Assembly (NCBI GenBank): GCA_964365465.1
Contig: CAYIPT010000010.1
Span: 1 to 23,432 of the forward strand
Origin: WO2-35-19 sp964365465
GTDB lineage: Bacteria > Patescibacteriota > Minisyncoccia > Phycocordibacterales > WO2-35-19
DNA: 23,432 nucleotides
Direction of reading: 5' to 3'
Below are positions 12,980 through 19,851 of this stretch, one piece after another. The notes beneath the pieces are model-generated. The model was not told where the DNA came from and ran no database searches. It worked only from the letters and a program-made list of their open reading frames with translations. Within the stretch, counting starts at the first letter, position 1; each line of letters starts with the position of its first letter. The position numbers and the translations under genes were made by a program.

Positions 12980-15031
12980 ATGTTAGAAAAATTTTTTGAT
13001 CCAAAATCTATAGCGGTGATCGGCGCTTCAAACGACAAAAATAAAGTTGGTTTTGCTTTGGTAAAAAATTTATTGAATGAAGACCCCACTTCGCTAAAGC
13101 TTCGCGGGGCAAGAAGAGAAATTTATCCCATTACATTAAAAGAAAAAGAAATACTCGGTATCCCCGCCTTTGCATCAATTTTAGATGTGCCGGAAAATAT
13201 TGATCTGGCCATTATTGCCGTGCGGGCGGATATGGCGCCTCAAATTTTGGCCGATTGCGGAAAAAAGAAAATATCAAACGTTATTATAGTTTCTTCCGGA
13301 TTTAAAGAAATGGGTAGTGTTGGCAAGATTCTTGAGGATAGCATTGCCGCCATTGCCAAAGAAAATAACATCACTCTTTTGGGGCCAAACTGTCTTGGTG
13401 TTATTGATACAAAAAATGATTTGAATGCCACTTTTTCAGCCCAAAAACCACTGCCTGGCAAAATCGCGTTCTTATCTCAATCCGGAGCCCTGGGTGCCGC
13501 CCTTATAGATTGGGCCAATGGCCAAGGAGTGGGCATTTCCAAATTTGTCAGTTTAGGCAATGAAGCCGTCCTTACAGAAATTGAATTTCTTGAGTATTTG
13601 GAAAATGATCCTGATACACTAGCTATTCTTATGTACTTGGAAAACATAAAAAATGGCCCCAAGTTTTTAGAGACCGTCAAAAAGATTACTCCAAAGAAGC
13701 CGATTGTTATTATAAAGGCGGGCATGGGCAGCCACGGGAATTTGGCTGTAAGGTCCCATACCGGAGCGCTTGCTCCGGAGGCCTCTGTGTTTGTTTCGGC
13801 CTGCAAGCAGGCGGGCGCCGTAACTGTTTCGTCTTTGCGCGGATTTTTTCATTTAATTAAAATACTGCCTCAAGTTCTTGACACAAATGAGCCGATTCAG
13901 CGCCTTGTAATTTTGACAAATGGCGGAGGCCCATCAGTTGTGGCGGCCGATCTCATAGATCGTTCAAAATCGCTGTCTTTGGTTGTATTAAGTGAAAATA
14001 CAAAAGAAAAATTGCGCAGAGTTTTACCGCCTATGGCTGCCATCGGCAACCCTGTTGACATTATTGGCGATGCTTTGGCGGATAGATACGACAAAGCTTT
14101 GGAAATTTTGTGCCAAGAAGAAAATATAGACGGAATTATAGTCATACTGACTCCGCAGATGATGACTCAGCCGGAAGAGACGGCTAGAATTTTAGCAAAA
14201 TACAAAAACAAAATAAAAATATTCCCGGTCTTTACGGGCGGTTCTTCGGTACAGGTCGGGCGCGACGAACTTATTAAATCGGGGATGGCTTATTTTACAT
14301 TTCCCAGAGATGTTATAGAGAGTTTGGATTATTTGGCAAGGGGCGTTCCTAAAATAAAACCGCTTTATGGACACCTTGAAAATTCCGCAAAATCAGTTTC
14401 AAGAGGAGAAATGATGGATTTTCAAAATTCTTTAAGTTTACTTTCCGGATATGATATTTTTGTCGGCGGAAAATTTGTTAAAAACAAAAATGATTTATCC
14501 GGCGCCATTTCTGAATTGGGAGAAGGTTTTTATGCCATGAAAGCCATATCAAGCGCCATTGTTCATAAAACAGATGCTGGCGCGGTAGTTTTGAATATAA
14601 GGGACTATGAAGAAGCGGCAAAAGTTTGGGAAGAACTATGGCAAAAATTCGGCCAACTTGAGGGAATATTAATTCAAAAAATGATAAAAGGCAGAGAAGT
14701 AATTATAGGTATGAAAAGAGATAATACATTTGGTCCGACAATTCTTTTTGGACTCGGAGGAATATTTGCAGAGGCCATTAAAGATACAACGCTTCGCATT
14801 GTGCCGCTTCAAAAAGAAGAGGCCCTAAAAATGGCACGTGAAATAAAAGGCATCAAAATTTTAGAAGGCATGCGTGGTCAGCCGTCTGTCAATTTTGACT
14901 TGCTCGCAAATATTATTGTTAATCTTTCCCGTCTTGCCGTCGAACATCCGGAAATAAAAGAAATAGATCTAAATCCTGTCATGGCCACCGACACTTCTGC
15001 CATAATTGTAGATGCGCGGGTGATGATTTGA
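12980..15031 (+). CDS. ADP-forming acetate/acyl-CoA synthetase, fused alpha-beta
   Basis: A 683-residue enzyme that should convert acyl-CoA, ADP and phosphate to the free acid, CoA and ATP. The CoA-binding domain is at the start (FFDPKSIAVIGASNDKNKVG), followed by ligase domains (GPNCLGVID, FLSQSGALGAALIDWA). The phospho-histidine is H260 in RSHTGALAPE. The C-terminal ATP-grasp part (about 470-683) has YAMKAISSAIVHKTDAGAV, KGREVIIGMKRD and EIDLNPVM. Residues about 35-45 (DPTSLKLRGAR) come from a palindromic insertion between the first helix and the IYPI strand. Its position directly after the oxidoreductase genes makes it the ATP-yielding step of the same pathway. Fused Acd proteins of about 680-700 residues are typical. 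Confidence 0.93.
   Translation: MLEKFFDPKSIAVIGASNDKNKVGFALVKNLLNEDPTSLKLRGARREIYPITLKEKEILGIPAFASILDVPENIDLAIIAVRADMAPQILADCGKKKISNVIIVSSGFKEMGSVGKILEDSIAAIAKENNITLLGPNCLGVIDTKNDLNATFSAQKPLPGKIAFLSQSGALGAALIDWANGQGVGISKFVSLGNEAVLTEIEFLEYLENDPDTLAILMYLENIKNGPKFLETVKKITPKKPIVIIKAGMGSHGNLAVRSHTGALAPEASVFVSACKQAGAVTVSSLRGFFHLIKILPQVLDTNEPIQRLVILTNGGGPSVVAADLIDRSKSLSLVVLSENTKEKLRRVLPPMAAIGNPVDIIGDALADRYDKALEILCQEENIDGIIVILTPQMMTQPEETARILAKYKNKIKIFPVFTGGSSVQVGRDELIKSGMAYFTFPRDVIESLDYLARGVPKIKPLYGHLENSAKSVSRGEMMDFQNSLSLLSGYDIFVGGKFVKNKNDLSGAISELGEGFYAMKAISSAIVHKTDAGAVVLNIRDYEEAAKVWEELWQKFGQLEGILIQKMIKGREVIIGMKRDNTFGPTILFGLGGIFAEAIKDTTLRIVPLQKEEALKMAREIKGIKILEGMRGQPSVNFDLLANIIVNLSRLAVEHPEIKEIDLNPVMATDTSAIIVDARVMI
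13084..13109 (+). repeat. Palindromic element, family B, in the acyl-CoA synthetase
   Basis: 26 bases with CCCC and GGGG ends and core CGCTAAAGCTTCGCGGG. Compare 5018-5043, whose core is CGCTAAAGCTTTGCGGG. It is readable in frame in both genes but encodes different residues. Confidence 0.75.
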
Positions 15032-15055
15032 CAAAAATATAGAGATATGCATAAT
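15028..15055 (+). promoter_or_regulatory. Promoter of the exported hypothetical protein gene
   Basis: TTGACA (15028-15033), 16 bases, CATAAT (15050-15055). The -35 box overlaps the stop codon of the acyl-CoA synthetase gene. Confidence 0.75.
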
Positions 15056-15078
15056 CCTAGCCAGAAGGAGATTTTGTA

Positions 15079-15489
15079 ATGAGTAAAAACAAAGGGATTT
15101 CCCTTTTTCTCTTGTCTTTTGCGGCCTCGGTATTCTTGTTTTTTTTCACTGGAAAAACAAACCAAAAAGGAATCACAAAAGACTACTCTGTCTCAGTGAC
15201 GGCCCAACAGCAAGAAAAGCATGTTGACCACGATTCGGCCAAAGAGAATACAACACCAAAGCTACACTTGCTAAAACCGGTTACGGTTAACCTGCCACCC
15301 GGGGAAAAGTTTCTTAGTATTATGTCCGGGAATGAGGCAAAATCTATGGGTATAAGTTTTCGTGAAGATGATTTGTATCTCACCACGAAACAAAACCTCA
15401 AGTATGATTACCCTCGAAAAATCACATTTTGGGGTCCCGGAAGTGCGCCATATTCCTGGGAACCGGTTCTGTACATCCAGGAGCATTGA
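15079..15489 (+). CDS. Exported or membrane-anchored hypothetical protein, 136 aa
   Basis: I do not recognise a family. The N-terminus MSKNKGISLFLLSFAASVFLF looks like a signal peptide or an N-terminal anchor (hydrophobic residues about 7-24). A polar linker rich in Q, H, D and T follows (about 35-65). The C-terminal part (about 68-136) is probably a small beta-rich domain, with VTVNLPPGEKFLSIMSGNE and KITFWGPGSAPYSWEPVLYI. There are no cysteines, so no lipobox is present. The start is firm: AAGGAG at 15064-15069 is 9 bases upstream, and a good promoter lies before it. It is a single-gene unit after the energy operon and ends near a hairpin at 15499. It probably sits outside the cytoplasmic membrane. 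Confidence 0.7.
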   Translation: MSKNKGISLFLLSFAASVFLFFFTGKTNQKGITKDYSVSVTAQQQEKHVDHDSAKENTTPKLHLLKPVTVNLPPGEKFLSIMSGNEAKSMGISFREDDLYLTTKQNLKYDYPRKITFWGPGSAPYSWEPVLYIQEH

Positions 15490-15498
15490 GCTCTTTAG

Positions 15499-15534
15499 GG
15501 CCTCTGGTGCGTATGCATTCAGGGGTCTTCTTGT
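15499..15534 (+). terminator. Probable terminator after the exported protein gene
   Basis: GGCCTCTG (15499-15506) pairs with CAGGGGTC (15520-15527), including two G-T pairs, followed by TTCTTGTT. Confidence 0.5.
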
Positions 15535-15572
15535 TATAAAATTATTTAGATAATAAATTTTTCAAACTAAAA

Positions 15573-15938
15573 TTACAAATAAGATGCAGAAACTAAATCT
15601 TTGGCGATTTTTGCGTATTCGTCATCTTTAATTTCAGGTTTTGGGTATATACCAAGAAGTAAAATGGAGTTTTCTTCTTTCCCCTCGCAATAAAAAACTC
15701 TATAACCGCCCCGTTTGCCTTTATTGTTGTTTGAATTGATCAATCTAATCCGCCAGACCTTTTTGCAAAAATTATTTTCTTTTTCTATTGTAACAATATG
15801 AATGTTAAGTGGCGCAATATGCTTGAATGCCAATCTTGGCAACTCGATTTTTAAAGATTGAACGTCATATTCAATACTAGGATATTTTCTTGTGAGCCGT
15901 AAAACTTGCTTAATAAATATTCCCGATTCTTCTATCAT
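15573..15938 (-). CDS. RelE/HigB-like toxin of a Panacea toxin-antitoxin pair
   Basis: A 121-residue protein with the core of the RelE/ParE superfamily in its C-terminal half: VWRIRLINSNNNKGKRGGYRVFY matches the family's WRxR...KGKxGGYRVIY region, followed by ILLLGIYPKPEIKDDEYAKI, the family's last strand and helix. R and Y/K residues there are the likely RNase residues. The N-terminal part (about 1-45) is longer than in E. coli RelE, as in HigB-like forms. It starts 17 bases after the stop of the Panacea-domain gene, has no clear ribosome site of its own and is probably translated from the same mRNA. The upstream partner is the likely antitoxin. Confidence 0.75.
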   Translation of the reverse strand: MIEESGIFIKQVLRLTRKYPSIEYDVQSLKIELPRLAFKHIAPLNIHIVTIEKENNFCKKVWRIRLINSNNNKGKRGGYRVFYCEGKEENSILLLGIYPKPEIKDDEYAKIAKDLVSASYL

Positions 15939-15955
15939 AGCAAGTTTGATAAGTA

Positions 15956-16519
15956 CTAAGGATTTCGCGCCAGTTCTTTCTCTATTGCGTCAACAATTTT
16001 TTGGTCTTCTAATTTTGATTCTTTTTCAATTTCTTGATCAAAATCTTCTATATCAAAAGCAAACTTATAATTAAGCGATGTCCCATTTTTTGCCTTTACC
16101 CACGGGGCTTCCATATGTGATTTTGCAACAATAACATCAGTACTGACATCTGCATATTTGTTAGCCAGTTTTCTTAAAAGTGTTTTTTCATATTCATCAA
16201 ATGTATCCATCTCTGGATCTTTAAGAACATAAAATTCATCCCTTTGTTTTTCTCCGGAATCAATGGTTATTCGTTTAAGTTCAAGTTTGTTTTCAGAAAC
16301 AAGATCACTTATCATTTCTGTAAGATCTTTTGCTAATGGTCCAAATTCCTGCTTGTAATACAAAGCGCCCGTGACATTTTTTTCTCTGTCGCGATAACTA
16401 ACAAAATCAAGGTAATACAGCAGTTTAGCGAGTTTGGTTTTCCCGAGTTGATACGGGGTGAGGTTTTTGGTGAAATACAGTATGGCGTTCTTATATTTTT
16501 CCTTCTTTTTTGGGTCCAT
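15956..16519 (-). CDS. Panacea-domain (DUF4065/SocA-like) antitoxin
   Basis: A 187-residue protein with the Panacea domain. The conserved core is at about residues 20-70: LGKTKLAKLLYYLDFVSYRD, then NVTGALYYKQEFGPLAKDLTEMI. Panacea proteins are known as antitoxins that pair with many unrelated toxins, and the founding relative SocA is a proteolysis adaptor in Caulobacter. The region after residue 100 (DEYEKTLLRKLANKYADVST, then SHMEAPWVKAKNGTSLNY) completes the domain, and the charged C-terminus (DQEIEKESKLEDQKIVDAIEKEL) is helical and may contact the toxin. The gene is first in a two-gene unit with a RelE-like gene, the usual order. A TATAAT lies 12 bases before the ATG (complement of 16532-16537), so the leader is only about 5 bases. 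Confidence 0.85.
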   Translation of the reverse strand: MDPKKKEKYKNAILYFTKNLTPYQLGKTKLAKLLYYLDFVSYRDREKNVTGALYYKQEFGPLAKDLTEMISDLVSENKLELKRITIDSGEKQRDEFYVLKDPEMDTFDEYEKTLLRKLANKYADVSTDVIVAKSHMEAPWVKAKNGTSLNYKFAFDIEDFDQEIEKESKLEDQKIVDAIEKELARNP

Positions 16520-16565
16520 ATTTATATATCCATTATAACCAAAACAGCGTCCAAATACAATGACC

Positions 16566-17825
16566 CTATTTTATTAACAATTGTTTCAAATCAAAATTTA
16601 TATCAGCCAATTCGAATTCATGGCCGAAGACTTTAAAATCGGATTCAATTAATTTATTTATAGGGCCCATATCTTGAGTGCGGTTTATAAATGTGGCTCC
16701 TATTATTTCATTGTTTGCGTCAACAATAATTCGGGCAAGTGAATTTATTTCAGGCGAACCACTTTTTATTATTTTGTAATCTTGTTTTAATCTCACATCT
16801 CCGGACATGGCAATATTTAAACCAAAACCTTGAGCTGTATAAAAAGAAACCATTCTAAACGGTTTTTTATTAATTCCTAACTCACTAAAAGATGACATCA
16901 TATTCATAGCAACAGTCCTGCCTTGCATTTGGGCGTTTACCCAGTTGCCAAGCTGGACTCTTTCGCCGAGAATCAAATCGTTAAATTCGGCTACATCTCC
17001 CGCCGCATAAACGTCCGGAATATTTGTTTCCAAATATTCGTTCGCAATAATTCCCTTATTCATTTCGATTCCTGCCGGCTTTAGCCAATCCAAATTACAA
17101 ACTAATCCAATACCAACAAGAGCTAAATCACATTCTATTTTATTTTTATCTTTAAGAACGACCCCGTTTATTTTTTCATCTCCACAAACCTCTACTACTT
17201 CCGAATTTCTCAAAATTTTAACACCACCATCTTCTAACCCCTTTTCAATTATTTTGGCTGATTCTTCATCCAAAAGAGGGTACCAATAATAAGGTTCGCG
17301 CATGACAAGAGTGACTTCAAGACCGGCCTGCCGCATCATTTCGCACATTTCAAAACTGACGAAGCCAGAACCTACAGATATGGCCTGTTTGGCGGTTTTA
17401 ACATTTTCAATAAGAGTTTGCGCCTCTTTCAGGTCGCGCAAATAACACACTCCTTTTTTATCAGAGCCGGGTATAGGCCAGCGCCTGGCTTCGCCGCCCG
17501 TAGCCAAGAGGAGTTTTTCGTATTTTAAAATCCTGCCGTCTTTAAGAGTGATAGTTTTATTTTGAGGGTCTAAGTTTTGGGCCATTGTCTCGCCTATAAA
17601 ATCAATCTTATTTTCCGCATACCACTTCTCTTCGCGCAGCCAAACTTGATTAAAGGGAATTTTGCCGAGAAAAAAGTTTGGTTTGGAGAGTATTATGCGC
17701 GAATACATACGCGGCTCGTCAGAGATGATGGCGATGTTTCCTTCTTTGTCGCTTTGGCGCAATGTCTCTGCGGCTGTCGTGCCGGCCACTCCGCCTCCTA
17801 TTATTAAGTATTTATAATTTTCCAT
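16566..17825 (-). CDS. FAD/NAD(P)-dependent oxidoreductase (ferredoxin/rubredoxin reductase-like)
   Basis: A 419-residue flavoprotein of the pyridine nucleotide-disulphide oxidoreductase superfamily. FAD motif IIGGGVAG (8-15); NAD(P) motif VGSGFVSFE (151-159); second FAD motif PDVYAAGDVAE (270-280). It lacks the redox CxxxxC of disulphide reductases, so it should move electrons between NAD(P)H and a carrier protein, as ferredoxin, rubredoxin or nitrite reductase-type FAD proteins do. It is third in an operon after a NifU-type protein and a ferredoxin, so that ferredoxin is the obvious partner. This might also link the hydrogenase, which lacks its own NAD-binding subunits here, to NAD(P)H; that is inference. 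A family A palindrome fills the gap before its start. Confidence 0.85.
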   Translation of the reverse strand: MENYKYLIIGGGVAGTTAAETLRQSDKEGNIAIISDEPRMYSRIILSKPNFFLGKIPFNQVWLREEKWYAENKIDFIGETMAQNLDPQNKTITLKDGRILKYEKLLLATGGEARRWPIPGSDKKGVCYLRDLKEAQTLIENVKTAKQAISVGSGFVSFEMCEMMRQAGLEVTLVMREPYYWYPLLDEESAKIIEKGLEDGGVKILRNSEVVEVCGDEKINGVVLKDKNKIECDLALVGIGLVCNLDWLKPAGIEMNKGIIANEYLETNIPDVYAAGDVAEFNDLILGERVQLGNWVNAQMQGRTVAMNMMSSFSELGINKKPFRMVSFYTAQGFGLNIAMSGDVRLKQDYKIIKSGSPEINSLARIIVDANNEIIGATFINRTQDMGPINKLIESDFKVFGHEFELADINFDLKQLLIK

Positions 17826-17833
17826 TTTTTTCT

Positions 17834-17875
17834 AAGGTCTCACCTTAGGAAATTTGCCCCAAAGGTGAGACCTTT
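17834..17875 (+). repeat. Palindromic element, family A, between ferredoxin and oxidoreductase genes
   Basis: AAGGTCTCACCTT (17834-17846), 14 bases, AAAGGTGAGACCTTT (17861-17875). The same pattern as 5490-5533 and 22330-22372 with different variable bases. It occupies most of the 58-base spacer and ends 8 bases before the oxidoreductase start on that strand. Confidence 0.85.
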
Positions 17876-17883
17876 GGGAGTGA

Positions 17884-18144
17884 TTATTTTGGAAAAACCT
17901 GTGCCCCGCTTTTATCAAACAAAACTATTGCTTTAGTCGGGCAACTTTCGGCCGACATTAAAAGAGTGGCATCATCGGCCGCATCGGCGTGAGTGACTAT
18001 TGCCTTGTTTTCATTATCAAGCTCGTATGTCTCGCCCGATACCGCAATGCACGAAGCGGCGCCTATGCAGAGGTCCCTATCAATCACTATTTTGCCAATA
18101 TTTGAGCCCTCTTTATTGCGAGCGTATTCTTTTATATTTGCCAT
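17884..18144 (-). CDS. Small ferredoxin with three cluster cysteines
   Basis: An 86-residue single-cluster ferredoxin, an electron carrier in the cytoplasm. The cluster motif reads DLCIGAASCIAV (24-35), with C26 and C32, and SCPTKAI with C68. In the usual CxxCxxC...CP pattern the second cysteine (position 29) is alanine here, so the protein would hold a [3Fe-4S] cluster, or a [4Fe-4S] cluster with a non-cysteine ligand. I place the start at the ATG at 18144; the frame stays open to a TTG at 18180 overlapping the NifU-type gene. It lies between that Fe-S scaffold gene and an FAD/NAD oxidoreductase, a natural electron partner, and could also accept electrons from the 2-oxoacid oxidoreductase. 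Confidence 0.85.
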   Translation of the reverse strand: MANIKEYARNKEGSNIGKIVIDRDLCIGAASCIAVSGETYELDNENKAIVTHADAADDATLLMSAESCPTKAIVLFDKSGAQVFPK

Positions 18145-18169
18145 TTTGTTTTTCTTATTATATTTATAA

Positions 18170-18391
18170 TTAATTTTCAATAATAATATTTTTAATTTCT
18201 GGAATTTCTTCTTTAATCATACCCCCTATCATTCCATCAAATGTTTCGTTTGACATCGCGCAGCCGACACAGGCTCCCGATACTTTAAGTTTAACAACCC
18301 CATCTTTAATGTCCACCAAAAAAACATCTCCTCCGTGCATTTGTATGTACGGTCGCATTTTGTCTATAATTTTCTGCACTTTTTCTTGCAT
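18170..18391 (-). CDS. NifU C-terminal-like (Nfu) Fe-S scaffold protein
   Basis: A 73-residue stand-alone NifU C-terminal domain, which carries a [4Fe-4S] cluster and passes it to client proteins. The motif is VSGACVGCAMSNET with C41 and C44, and the start MQEKVQKIIDKMRPYIQMHGGDVFLV is typical (the HGGDV stretch is a hallmark). It is shorter than NfuA, which has an extra A-type domain. It is first in an operon with the ferredoxin and the FAD oxidoreductase, so the ferredoxin is a likely client. TAATAT lies 6 bases before the ATG on that strand, so it too may be leaderless. Confidence 0.9.
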   Translation of the reverse strand: MQEKVQKIIDKMRPYIQMHGGDVFLVDIKDGVVKLKVSGACVGCAMSNETFDGMIGGMIKEEIPEIKNIIIEN

Positions 18392-18414
18392 AGTTAAATA
18401 TTACATCAAAAAAC

Positions 18415-18466
18415 CTAACTCCCCAAACCCCTCTTAATTTAAGAGGGGATTTAAAAAATTAGTTAT
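18415..18466 (+). repeat. Palindromic element, family D, intergenic
   Basis: CCCCTCTTAA (18428-18437), one T, TTAAGAGGGG (18439-18448), with outer AACT/AGTT. Together with CTCCCCAAACCCCTCT it resembles the element at 22026-22073 (CACCCCAACCCCTCTCC). Confidence 0.75.
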
Positions 18467-18849
18467 ATTCTTAAAACTGGATGCGGGGATACTTTGTACC
18501 CGCAAGGCGAGCGTTTATTCAGCTTTTATTTTTGCAATCTTCCAGAGCCCACTCTGGAAAAAAGGAGCTTCGCGGAAACGACCGCGAGCTTGCTCAAATT
18601 ATCCTTATACAAAAAATAGTCTGCAGATAATTTCCTATATAATTTTTTGGATAATGGGAGGTTCAGTTTATTTACTCCCGCTTCACTGTGAGTGAGTCAA
18701 CATAATTGTTGTTCTCGCAAACTAAACTACTCAGTCCTCTTGCCTTTCGTTTATGCCTTATTCCCTCACAAGGAATTGTTCGGCTAATCTAGTTTTCAAA
18801 ATACAACTCCGTACATATTATCACCGCCAAAAATACGAAAAAGCAGTAT

Positions 18850-18869
18850 TGTGGATATTGTGTGGATAA
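18850..18869 (-). promoter_or_regulatory. Tandem DnaA boxes
   Basis: TGTGGATAA (18861-18869) is the exact complement of the DnaA box TTATCCACA. TGTGGATAT (18850-18858), 11 bases earlier, has one mismatch, so both lie on the same face of the helix. TTTGGATAA (18646-18654, one mismatch) and TTATCCTTA (18599-18607, two mismatches) occur in the same intergenic region. Confidence 0.55.
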
Positions 18870-18917
18870 CAAAACAACTTGCCTTTTTGGTTAAAAAGAG
18901 AAACAATTAAATAAAAT

Positions 18918-19757
18918 ATGAAAAAAAACAAAAAACAAATCGCCATATTTGAAGGCCAAAAAATTCGTCGAGTTTGGGATGATGAAAAAGAGTTGTGGTA
19001 TTTTTCAGTGGTTGATATTGTTGGCGCGCTTAATGCGAGTGAAGACCCAAGAAATTATTGGAAAGTGCTTAAAAACCGCCTGAAACAAGAAGGAAGTGAG
19101 GTGGTTACAAAATGTAACCAACTGAAATTTGAAGCGACAGACGGCAAATTCTATTTAACAGATGCGGCAGACACAGAAACAATGTTTAGAATAATTCAAT
19201 CAATTCCGTCACCCAAAGCCGAGCCATTTAAGCTTTGGCTAGCGAGAATTGGTTATGAAAGAATTGAGGAAATCGAAGACCCAGAAAAAGCCATTCAAAG
19301 AGCACTAACTACCTATTTGAAAAAGGGATATTCCAAAAATTGGATTGATTTGCGTCTGAAAAGCATTGAAATTAGAAAAGACCTAACCAATGAGTGGGAT
19401 GAAAGAGGGGTTAAAACCAACAATGAGTTTGCCATTTTGACTGATGATATTTCTTTTGCTTGGGCTGGGTTGAAAACAAAAGATTACAAAAAACATAAAG
19501 ATTTGAAAAAAGAAAATTTGCGAGACAATATGACAAACTTGGAATTGGTCTTGAATATGCTGGCAGAAACCGCTACCACTGAAATTTCTAGAAAACGCGA
19601 ACCAAAAACTTTTCCAGAAAATAGGAAAGTGGCTCGCGAAGGCGGTGGCATCGCCGGCAATGCCAGAAAACAAATAGAATCAAAAACAGGAAAACCAGTA
19701 ATAAGCAGATTGAATTTTCAAAAAACACAAGAACAGAAAAAATTAAAAGGAAAATAA
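18918..19757 (+). CDS. Bro-N domain protein (phage antirepressor/DinD-like)
   Basis: A 279-residue protein with an N-terminal Bro-N domain, a DNA-binding fold of phage antirepressors and baculovirus BRO proteins. The conserved parts are IAIFEGQKIRRVWDDEKELW, YFSVVDIVGALN, NYWKVLKNRLKQEG, and FYLTDAADTETMFRIIQSIP followed by SPKAEPFKLWLARIGYERIEE (about 1-120). The second half (YLKKGYSKNWIDLRLKSIEI, FAILTDDISFAWAGL, LRDNMTNLELVLNMLAE, AREGGGIAGNARKQIE) is the usual C-terminal domain of the chromosomal family that includes DNA-damage-inducible DinD. The start has no ribosome site but lies after AT-rich DNA, as with other genes here. It is a single-gene unit beside the DnaA-box region. Such genes often mark former phage or plasmid DNA, but no other phage gene is present. 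Confidence 0.88.
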   Translation: MKKNKKQIAIFEGQKIRRVWDDEKELWYFSVVDIVGALNASEDPRNYWKVLKNRLKQEGSEVVTKCNQLKFEATDGKFYLTDAADTETMFRIIQSIPSPKAEPFKLWLARIGYERIEEIEDPEKAIQRALTTYLKKGYSKNWIDLRLKSIEIRKDLTNEWDERGVKTNNEFAILTDDISFAWAGLKTKDYKKHKDLKKENLRDNMTNLELVLNMLAETATTEISRKREPKTFPENRKVAREGGGIAGNARKQIESKTGKPVISRLNFQKTQEQKKLKGK

Positions 19758-19851
19758 TCTAAAAATGTTGATAATTTTTTGATTTGCTTTTTTGCCCCAA
19801 AAGAGGGATAGTGGTGGCAGATTGAACCTCTTATTAGTTATTAGAATTGCT

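Larger units (their letters stand above)
18392..18917. other. 526-bp divergent intergenic region, hairpin-rich, with DnaA-box-like sites
   Basis: No convincing gene lies here. From left to right it holds: a palindrome at 18415-18466; a stem GCGGG/CCCGC (18483-18503); TTCCAGAG-CCCA-CTCTGGAA (18540-18559); CGCGG/CCGCG within GAGC/GCTC arms (18565-18595); an AT-rich stretch (18596-18656) in which AAATTATCC (18596-18604) can pair with GATAATTT (18626-18633) or with GGATAAT (18649-18655); a GGGAG/CTCCC stem (18656-18681); and two tandem DnaA-box-like sites near 18850-18869. Genes run away from it on both sides. I looked for tmRNA, RNase P RNA, 6S RNA and SRP RNA signatures and found none. Confidence 0.6.

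Noticed and set aside
18480..18800. tmRNA, RNase P RNA or 6S RNA in the long intergenic region
   Set aside because: I find no tRNA-like end with T arm, no tag reading frame ending in ALAA, and no GAGGAAAGTCC or other RNase P core sequence on either strand.
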